A stretch of 58,288 bases of DNA, taken from positions 1-58,288 of the forward strand of contig JAZNMQ010000002.1 in assembly GCA_045579745.1 (NCBI GenBank), in the 5' to 3' direction. The position numbers and the translations under genes were made by a program. This document shows positions 52,221 to 58,288 of the stretch, piece by piece; positions within the stretch are counted from its first letter, which is position 1; every line of letters starts with the position of its first letter. This stretch comes from Flemingiibacterium sp045579745. GTDB lineage: Bacteria > Bacillota > Clostridia > Oscillospirales > CAG-272. Below the pieces are notes generated by a model. The model had not been told where the DNA came from and made no database searches. It was given only the letters and a program-made list of their open reading frames with translations.

Positions 52221-53468
52221 TTATCTTACCTGTCCATTTCCGATTATAAGATATTTTTCGGTAGTGAGTGCGCCGAGCCCCATGGGACCGCGCGCATGAA
52301 GCTTTTGCGTCGATATTCCAAGCTCTGCACCGAATCCGAACTCTCCACCATCGGTGAATCTTGTCGATGCGTTGACATAGACAGCAGCGGCGTCAATCTC
52401 GCTTTGGAATTTTGCTGCATTTTCCATGCTGCGAGTAATGATAGCCTCGCTGTGACCTGTATTATGTCGATTGATGTGAGCTATTGCCTCATCAATGTCT
52501 GACACGATTTTGACTGCGAGAATGTAGTCGTCATATTCTGTTTCCCAGTCCGATTCAGCTGCGGCACCGCAGGTGATTATCTCGCGAGTTTTTTCGCAGC
52601 CGCGAAGCTCAAGCGATGCACCGCTTAGCGCCGAAACAAATTTGGGCAGAAATTCTGCCGCTTCAGCTTCATGTATGAGCATGGTTTCAATTGCATTGCA
52701 AACTGACGGGCGCGACATTTTGGCGTTAATGGCGACATTAACCGCAAGGTTAAGATCAGCCGATTTGTCAATATAGATATGACAGTTGCCAGCTCCCGTT
52801 TCGATTACGGGAACGGTTGCATTGTCAACAACGCTTCTGATAAGTCCTGCGCCTCCGCGTGGAACGAGAAGATCGACAAGTCCTCTCATCTGCATGAGTG
52901 CCTTGGAGCTTTCGCGCGAGGTGTCATCGATAAAGCCTATTGCATCAGACGGCAAGCCGTTTTCGCTTAACGCACGCTTCATAATTGAAACGAGCACACG
53001 ATTGGTTTCAATAGCTTCCTTGCCTCCGCGAAGGACACACGCGTTTCCGGTTTTTATGCAGAGCGCGGCGGCATCGACTGTAACATTCGGGCGAGCCTCG
53101 TATATTATTGCGACAACGCCGAGCGGAACTCTGATATGCTCAATAACAAGCCCATTTGGACGAGTTGTGCGCGTGCCTGAGCCTATCGGGTCCTCGAGCA
53201 TTACAAGCTCTTTAAGACTGTCTGCAATGGCGTTAATGCGCTTTTCATCAAGCTTCAGACGGTCAAGCATAGGAGCGGGTACACCGTTTTTATCTGCATT
53301 TGCAAGGTCGAGCTTGTTAGCACAAATAATCGAATCGCATTCACATTTAAGAAGCTCCGATATTTTTAACAGCACATTATTTTTTACTTTTGTGCTTGCT
53401 TTGGCAGGTGAATTTTTAGCATCGACAGCCGCTTTACAGATCGATTTTACATATTCAAAGGTTTCCAT
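52221..53468 (-). CDS. proA: Gamma-glutamyl phosphate reductase
   Basis: ProA reduces glutamyl 5-phosphate to the semialdehyde in proline synthesis. The 415-residue protein is full length: IEHIRVPLGVVAIIYEARPN, ACVLRGGKEA, the catalytic Cys in RPSVCNAIETML, and the C-terminal HARGPMGLGALTTEKYL. AAAGGCAGAACAA precedes ATG. proB, its usual neighbour, is absent; it follows the cysteine desulfurase by 25 bases. Confidence 0.95.
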   Translation of the reverse strand: METFEYVKSICKAAVDAKNSPAKASTKVKNNVLLKISELLKCECDSIICANKLDLANADKNGVPAPMLDRLKLDEKRINAIADSLKELVMLEDPIGSGTRTTRPNGLVIEHIRVPLGVVAIIYEARPNVTVDAAALCIKTGNACVLRGGKEAIETNRVLVSIMKRALSENGLPSDAIGFIDDTSRESSKALMQMRGLVDLLVPRGGAGLIRSVVDNATVPVIETGAGNCHIYIDKSADLNLAVNVAINAKMSRPSVCNAIETMLIHEAEAAEFLPKFVSALSGASLELRGCEKTREIITCGAAAESDWETEYDDYILAVKIVSDIDEAIAHINRHNTGHSEAIITRSMENAAKFQSEIDAAAVYVNASTRFTDGGEFGFGAELGISTQKLHARGPMGLGALTTEKYLIIGNGQVR

Positions 53469-53493
53469 TTGTTCTGCCTTTCAAAAAACAGTA

Positions 53494-54672
53494 TTAAATA
53501 CGAACAAGTGTCGCAAGCGATGCCTCAAGAGCATCGAGAAAAATATCAGCATCTTTGATGGTATTCGAAGAGCCAAGGCTTACGCGTATCGTGCAGTCGG
53601 CATCATGCTCGGAAAGTCCAAAAGCGCGAAGCACATGACTTCCGTGCCCCGTATTTGATGAGCATGCAGAGCCGCTCGAAACGAATACTCCCTTTTGAGA
53701 GAGACTGTGAAGCATTGTTTCGCTTTTTATTGATGGGAGTGTGATGCTTATTATATGACCGACAGAGCTTTCGGGGATATTCAGCTTTATTCCTTTAAAT
53801 GCCGCTCTGTTTAAGAGATTGCTAATAATGTGAGAGCGAATTTCGGATATTCTTGAGATATCACTATCAAGCGTTGAAAACGCTGAGCTTGCGGCTGCAC
53901 CGAATCCGACAATTCCAAGAACATTTTCGGTTCCTGAGCGCATACCGAACTCCTGACCGCCGCCGAATATTATCGGAACGAGCTTTTTTGCCGTCAAAAC
54001 AGCAGGAGATACATACAGTGCGCCGATGCCCTTTGGTCCGCCTATCTTGTGTGCGCTGAGCGTGATCAGATCGGCTCCGAGCGATTTTTCGGTGAAGCGC
54101 ATCTTCATATAGCCTTGTACGCAGTCTGTGTGTATGAGAGCGTCCGGATTGGCGGATTTTATGATTTTGGAAATACGCTTAATATCATATATCGCTCCAG
54201 TTTCATTGTTAACAAGCATGAAGCTTGCGAGTATGGTATTTCTGTCGGCTGTGCGTTCGATAAGCTCATAGTCCGGCACACCGTTTGGAGTCGGTATTCG
54301 TACAATCTCGAAGCCACGACGCTCAAGCTCATCGACGGTGCTGAGTATAGCAGGATGCTCGCTGTCAGAAACAATTATTTTTTTGCCGATATTATTCTTT
54401 TTAGACAAAGCAGTACCAAGCAGTGCGAGATTGTCAGCTTCGGTTCCGCTTGCAGTAAATATCAGCTGTTTTTGGGAAATCTTCGTTATACCCTTGATTC
54501 CGATAGTAGCTAAGATTTTGCGTCGTGAATCTGATACAAGCTTTTCCGCATCAACACCCATTGTGTGAAGGCTGGACGGGTTTCCGAATGTGTCCATTGC
54601 ATCGCAGATCGCGCTTCTTGCCGCCTCGCAAAGCGGAGTGGTTGCACTGTTGTCAAAATAAACGCTTCCCAT
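53494..54672 (-). CDS. Cysteine desulfurase (NifS/IscS family)
   Basis: The 392-residue PLP enzyme shows VYFDNSATTPL at the start, FTASGTEADNLAL, the PLP lysine in LSAHKIGGPKG and the active Cys in VSSGSACSS, which is the group I form. It takes sulfur from cysteine for iron-sulfur clusters or thiolated tRNA. There is no thiI, iscU or mnmA beside it. Its start is 6 bases after the lipoprotein stop, with only a weak ribosome binding site, so translation is probably coupled. Confidence 0.92.
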   Translation of the reverse strand: MGSVYFDNSATTPLCEAARSAICDAMDTFGNPSSLHTMGVDAEKLVSDSRRKILATIGIKGITKISQKQLIFTASGTEADNLALLGTALSKKNNIGKKIIVSDSEHPAILSTVDELERRGFEIVRIPTPNGVPDYELIERTADRNTILASFMLVNNETGAIYDIKRISKIIKSANPDALIHTDCVQGYMKMRFTEKSLGADLITLSAHKIGGPKGIGALYVSPAVLTAKKLVPIIFGGGQEFGMRSGTENVLGIVGFGAAASSAFSTLDSDISRISEIRSHIISNLLNRAAFKGIKLNIPESSVGHIISITLPSIKSETMLHSLSQKGVFVSSGSACSSNTGHGSHVLRAFGLSEHDADCTIRVSLGSSNTIKDADIFLDALEASLATLVRI

Positions 54673-54678
54673 TTTGAC

Positions 54679-55203
54679 TTATTTGAACTCGAAGTGGTCG
54701 AGAATTGCTATTACATCCTCAATGTGTTTGTCGTACATATCTGTGGTTGCGGTATATGTGAAAATATAAACCTGATTATCCTTGATGGTTACAAGCTGCA
54801 TGATCTTGTAGTTAAGATCAGACATCGAAGCGGTGTAGATATACTGCATGCCAGGAACACCGTCGAGCGTAATTTCATCGGTATCGACATATTCGAGGTC
54901 GGGGAAAATTGCTTTGAGGTCAGGCTCATAATTCTTCCAGTAATCCTCAACGCTGAAAATTGTTCCGTCAAGTCCGAATGCCATCATAGAAATGTTTGAT
55001 GGATCGCGCGCGTCGAAATATGCCGAGGTAACACCTGTCGAAACATCGGATATCCACTCATCGGGGACATACAGGTTATATGTCACTCCGTCGTTTGAGA
55101 TCCTTTTGAAGCCCATTGGAGCGGTTGGGTCAGCCTGAGTGCACGAGGCAAGCATTGTCAGAGCAAGAAGCAGTGTGATAATCAGTGTAATCGTTTTTTT
55201 CAT
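54679..55203 (-). CDS. PsbP/Mog1-like lipoprotein
   Basis: The 174-residue protein starts at ATG 55203 after GAAAGGAAATAAC; a longer frame to 55524 crosses the promoter. The lipobox is TMLASC (Cys near residue 21). The rest has the PsbP/Mog1-type layout: YNLYVPDEWISD, FDARDPSNISMMAFG, GVPGMQYIYTAS and VYIFTYTATTDMYDKHIEDV near the end. The fold call is a pattern inference. It is the first gene of a unit with the desulfurase and proA. Confidence 0.75.
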   Translation of the reverse strand: MKKTITLIITLLLALTMLASCTQADPTAPMGFKRISNDGVTYNLYVPDEWISDVSTGVTSAYFDARDPSNISMMAFGLDGTIFSVEDYWKNYEPDLKAIFPDLEYVDTDEITLDGVPGMQYIYTASMSDLNYKIMQLVTIKDNQVYIFTYTATTDMYDKHIEDVIAILDHFEFK

Positions 55204-55258
55204 GTTATTTCCTTTCAGTCCGTTCGGGCGTATTTTACTATAATTAATCATTGATGCT

Positions 55259-55287
55259 ATTATACAACCTTTGGATATGGTTGTCAA
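55259..55287 (-). promoter_or_regulatory. Promoter of the lipoprotein-desulfurase-proA unit, with inverted repeat
   Basis: On -, TTGACA (55282-55287) is followed after 17 bases by TATAAT (55259-55264), a full consensus. Within the spacer and overlapping both boxes, ACAACC and GGTTGT form an inverted repeat that could be a repressor site. Confidence 0.8.
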
Positions 55288-55399
55288 CTTGATTTTGTAA
55301 ACATAAGTGCGGTATTTGTTAAAAAATCGCGTTTTAAAGCTTGCAAGTGAGTATAAAAAGATCCGACAGGAAGATGACTCCATGTCGGACTCCAGAACA

Positions 55400-55771
55400 A
55401 AAAAGCGACCGGGTCTATAAGCCGGGTTCTGTAATCGGCGATTATCTATCTTTGCGTGACGTCTCCGACACGCTCCGCGTAAAACGCATGCCACCCGTAG
55501 GCTCTGTCGGGCAAACAGCCACAAAAGCGGATCCTACATACGGTGTTGCTTCGGATAGGGTTTACAGCGAGCCTATGTTACCATAAGCTCGGGTGAGCTC
55601 TTACCTCGCCTTTCCACCCTTACCGTGACAAGCACGGCGGTATATCTCTGTTGCACTTTCCCGGAGGTCACCCTCGGCGGACGTTATCCGTTATCCTGCC
55701 CTATGAAGCCCGGACTTTCCTCATGATAATACCTTTCGGCAACATATCACGCAACCGCCCGACCCGGTCAT
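55400..55771 (-). ncRNA. rnpB: RNase P RNA
   Basis: Read on -, the RNA starts with GACCGGGTC, which pairs with GACCCGGTC near the 3' end (P1). It contains GAGGAAAGTCCGGGCTTCAT, then ATAGGGCAGGATAACG, GGGAAAGTGCAACAGAGATA and ACCGCC, and near its 3' end ACAGAACCCGGCTTATAG, all RNase P core landmarks. A consensus promoter lies directly upstream and CGCTTTTTTG ends it. The length is about 370 bases. The ends are set by the P1 pairing and could shift by a few bases. Confidence 0.95.
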
Positions 55772-55778
55772 GACTTAA

Positions 55779-55807
55779 ATTATACCATAAAAGCACGGGA
55801 TTGTCAA
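55779..55807 (-). promoter_or_regulatory. Promoter of rnpB
   Basis: On -, TTGACA (55802-55807) is followed after 17 bases by TATAAT (55779-55784). Transcription start would be near 55771, matching the RNA's 5' end. Confidence 0.85.
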
Positions 55808-55879
55808 CATTTTTTCTGCCTATGGCGACATTATGGAAAAAATGTCAATTAAAAAAATTATTTATTTACACTCTGTATA

Positions 55880-55908
55880 TTGAACGAAAAAAATTTATGT
55901 GATATAAT
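55880..55908 (+). promoter_or_regulatory. Promoter of the activase gene
   Basis: TTGAAC (55880-55885), a 17-base spacer and TATAAT (55903-55908). Start of transcription near 55915 leaves a leader of about 130 bases. Confidence 0.75.
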
Positions 55909-55921
55909 TATAAGGTATCAA

Positions 55922-55988
55922 AATGCAAATCAGGCATTCATGGCTGAGCTTTCGTCCTGACGGCAGCTCGGGAAATGCCAACTTATGA
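55922..55988 (+). promoter_or_regulatory. Possible structured leader RNA (or leader peptide) of the activase gene
   Basis: In the leader GGCATT (55933-55938) pairs with AATGCC (55974-55979), enclosing GAGCT/AGCTC (55946-55950 and 55965-55969). TCAGG (55930-55934) can instead pair with CCTGA (55956-55960), and AATGC (55922-55926) with GCATT, so competing or knotted folds exist. No class I know fits. A 21-codon frame, ATG 55923 to TGA 55988, covers the same bases with AAGG 7 bases before it, so a leader peptide is an alternative. Confidence 0.45.
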
Positions 55989-56047
55989 AACTCATCAAAA
56001 AATTTTGTTAGAATTATTCGCTTGTGCGAGAACATGGAGAAAAAGAA

Positions 56048-58288
56048 TGAGAATCGGACTGGATGTTGGGTCCACTACACTAAAATGTGTTGTACTCGAT
56101 GATGATAATAAAATCATATATAAATCATATAAGAGACACTTCGCGCAGATAACCGAAAGCACGGTTGAGCTTCTCAAAACACTCAGCAGCTCAATAAATG
56201 GCGCGGACAACGCTGTGCTATCTATATCCGGCTCGGCAGGAATGGGTATGGCTGAGTCATGCGGTATAGGCTTTGTGCAGGAGGTTTATGCAACCCGACT
56301 TGCTGTAAAGCGACTTATTCCCGAAACGGATGTCGTAATAGAGCTTGGCGGTGAGGATGCGAAGATTCTCTATTTAGACGGCACAATGGAAGTGCGTATG
56401 AACGGTTCGTGTGCAGGCGGAACAGGAGCGTTTATTGACCAGATGGCGACGCTTCTCGCAATAACGCCTGATGAGCTTAATGAGCTTTCTCACGGATGTG
56501 AAAAAATATATACAATTGCATCGAGATGCGGAGTTTTTGCAAAGAGCGATATTCAGCCGCTTATAAATCAGGGCGCGAAGAAAGAGGATATCTCCGCGAG
56601 CATTTTCTATGCCGTGGTTAATCAGACTATCGCAGGACTTGCGCAGGGACGCCCGATAAAGGGAAATGTTGTGTATCTCGGAGGTCCTCTGACGTTCATG
56701 GACGGACTACGAAATGCGTTTGACAAATCGTTGTCGCTCGAGGGTGTTTGCCCTGAAAACTCGCTGTATTTTGTATCCATCGGCGCGGCACTCGGTGCTG
56801 AGCTTGCAAGCAGCGGTGCTACTTTAAAAGAGGCTATTGAGCGGATCGAGGGCTACAAAACTGAGGGAAGATATTTGTCATGCCCGCCCCTATTCAACTG
56901 CGAGGAAGAATACAAGGAGTTTGAAGCAAGACACGCAAAAGATAAGGTCGAATATTTTTCACCCGATGATTACAGAGGAAATGCGTACATAGGAATCGAT
57001 GCGGGCTCGACTACCGTAAAAGCGGTTGTAATGAACGAGGACCGCAACATTCTTTGCTCGCTCTACAAATCAAACAGCGGTAATCCCGTTCCGATAATTC
57101 GCGAATTCCTTACGGTATTTTACAATAAATATCCGCATATCAAAATAGCCGGCTCTGCGGTAACCGGCTATGGCGAGGAGATAATCAAAAATGCGTTCGC
57201 GGTAGATTTCGGCATTGTCGAAACGATGGCACATTTCTTCGCGGCAAAGAAATTCATGCCGAACGTCGATTTTATCATCGATATCGGCGGTCAGGATATC
57301 AAGTGCTTCAAAATCCGAAACGGTGCGATTGATAATATCTTTTTAAACGAAGCCTGCTCATCGGGATGTGGCTCATTCCTTCAAACATTTGCAGGCGCAC
57401 TCGGACAGAATATTGATGAGTTCGCAAGGGAAGGCCTGTTTGCAAAAGCTCCCGTGGATCTCGGCTCGAGATGCACTGTATTTATGAACTCCTCCGTCAA
57501 GCAGGCTCAAAAGGATGGCGCGACGGTTGATAATATTTCGGCAGGACTGTCGATTTCGGTCGTTAAAAACGCGCTGTATAAGGTTATACGCGCATCGGGT
57601 CCCGAATCACTTGGCAAGAACATCGTTGTGCAGGGCGGTACATTCCTAAATGATGCGGTGCTCCGCGCTTTTGAGCAGGAAATCGGCTGTGATGTCGTTC
57701 GACCGAACATAGCAGGCTTGATGGGCGCATACGGTGCGGCAATCTACGCAAAAGACTGCTCAAAGGGCTCGTCAACGATAATCGATGCGGATATGCTTGC
57801 AGAGTTCAAGCATGATGTAAAGGTTACAACCTGCGGTCTTTGTGAAAACCATTGCAGATTGACCGTAAACACCTTTAACGGCGGCAGAAAATTCATAGGC
57901 GGAAACCGCTGTGAACGGCCGACAGCTCGTGCAAAAGCCGGCGAGAGCTTTAACCTATACGAATATAAGCTCTCTCTGCTCTCCGAATATAACAATAAGC
58001 CAAGCTCGCCAAAGGCTCGAATCGGCTTGCTGATGGGACTTAATATGTACGAAATGCTGCCTTTCTGGCATAAGTTTTTCACACAGCTCGGCTTTGAGGT
58101 CGTATTATCGCCGCGCTCGGACAGAAAGCTATACCTGTCAGGTCAGCAGACGATTCCATCGGATACGGTATGCTTCCCCGCAAAGCTTATACACGGACAC
58201 GTTGAGGCGCTTCTCGATATGAATGTAGATGCGATCTTCTATCCGTGTATGACATATAATTTCGACGAAAAGCTTGGCGACAATCACT
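56048..58288 (+). CDS. Large 2-hydroxyacyl-CoA dehydratase activase-related protein, 3' end beyond window
   Basis: 747 codons are visible; the family is usually 1400 residues or so. Two BadF/HgdC-type ATPase modules follow each other: residues 1-265 (MRIGLDVGSTTLKC, IELGGEDAKI, and NGSCAGGTGAFIDQMA near 119 with the cluster-type Cys) and 312-575 (IGIDAGSTTVKA, IDIGGQDIKC, NEACSSGCGSFLQTFA near 434). Then comes the DUF2229-type domain with CGLCENHCRL near 595. Such proteins use ATP and a [4Fe-4S] cluster to push electrons into radical dehydratases or related enzymes; the partner is not seen. GGAG lies 8 bases before ATG. Confidence 0.88.

Noticed and set aside
55341..55586. 81-codon frame on + over the RNase P RNA
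   Set aside because: The RNA landmarks and promoter on - account for the conservation; the frame has no gene features.
55922..55988. TPP, HDV-like or hammerhead assignment for the activase leader
   Set aside because: Short matches (GGCTGAG, CCTGA, GGGAAA) exist, but the order of helices and required core bases of these classes are not met.
1..58288. tRNA genes, rRNA genes and CRISPR arrays
   Set aside because: I looked for T-loop type GTTCGAATC sequences, rRNA cores and regularly spaced direct repeats and found none that hold up; a covariance search would be needed to exclude tRNAs fully.

Overview
The window looks like the replication-origin region of a chromosome from an uncultured-type member of the Clostridia (Firmicutes), probably of the gut Oscillospirales/Christensenellales kind. 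The pointers are the dnaA-dnaN-recF-remB-gyrB-gyrA and rpmH-rnpA-yidD-yidC-jag-mnmE sets around an AT-rich origin, a Noc-like plus a ParB gene, pyruvate:ferredoxin oxidoreductase, an RNHCP zinc protein, WG and MORN repeat envelope proteins, AAGGAG-type ribosome binding sites and sigma-A type promoters. The taxon is inferred from gene content only.

Region by region. 1-6.8 kb: the tail of one gene, then a + strand operon of a lipocalin-like protein, an unknown protein, a zinc-ribbon membrane protein, a TPM-domain protein and a 1237-residue surface protein built on a 60-residue repeat with 16 cysteines per unit. 7.1-9.9 kb: - strand XRE regulator, then a MinD-like ATPase with a methylglyoxal-synthase-like protein that lacks most catalytic residues. 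10.1-17.3 kb: + strand operon glyA, cinA, galactokinase-like gene, membrane protein, MBL hydrolase, rlmH, and a WG-repeat protein. 17.4-26.0 kb: mnmG, rsmG, noc, parS, parA, parB, serS, a membrane protein and a MORN protein, all on +. 26.0-27.0 kb: RNHCP protein (-) and an acidic membrane-anchored protein (+). 27.0-31.6 kb: mnmE, jag, yidC, yidD, rnpA and the short rpmH on -. 31.6-33.9 kb: dnaA and oriC. 33.9-45.6 kb: dnaN, recF, remB, gyrB, gyrA, lipoprotein, recA, recX, rimO, pgsA on +. 45.6-58.3 kb: a small secreted protein (-), a palindromic intergenic element, nifJ/por (-), an RHH protein (-), the YifB/ComM ATPase (+), proA, cysteine desulfurase and a lipoprotein (all -), RNase P RNA (-), and a large CoA-dehydratase activase (+) cut by the window end.

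How it works together. Replication would start in the dnaA-dnaN spacer. Genes to the right up to 45.6 kb and the rpmH-mnmE set to the left run away from the origin, as is usual. The mnmG-rsmG-noc-parA-parB-serS block does not: it is inverted relative to the usual order and runs toward the origin. A perfect parS lies directly after noc, and a 15/16 match lies in cinA. DnaA-box-like 9-mers cluster in oriC and also in the gyrB-gyrA spacer and in the yifB-proA spacer, which suggests several DnaA-binding loci within 20 kb.

Most notable for follow-up: the Cys-repeat protein and its operon; the MinD-like/MgsA-like pair; the extra DnaA-box clusters; the structured leader before the activase; and the matching hairpins that hold GGAGG in front of dnaN and gyrB. 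No tRNA, rRNA, CRISPR array or intact insertion sequence was recognised.
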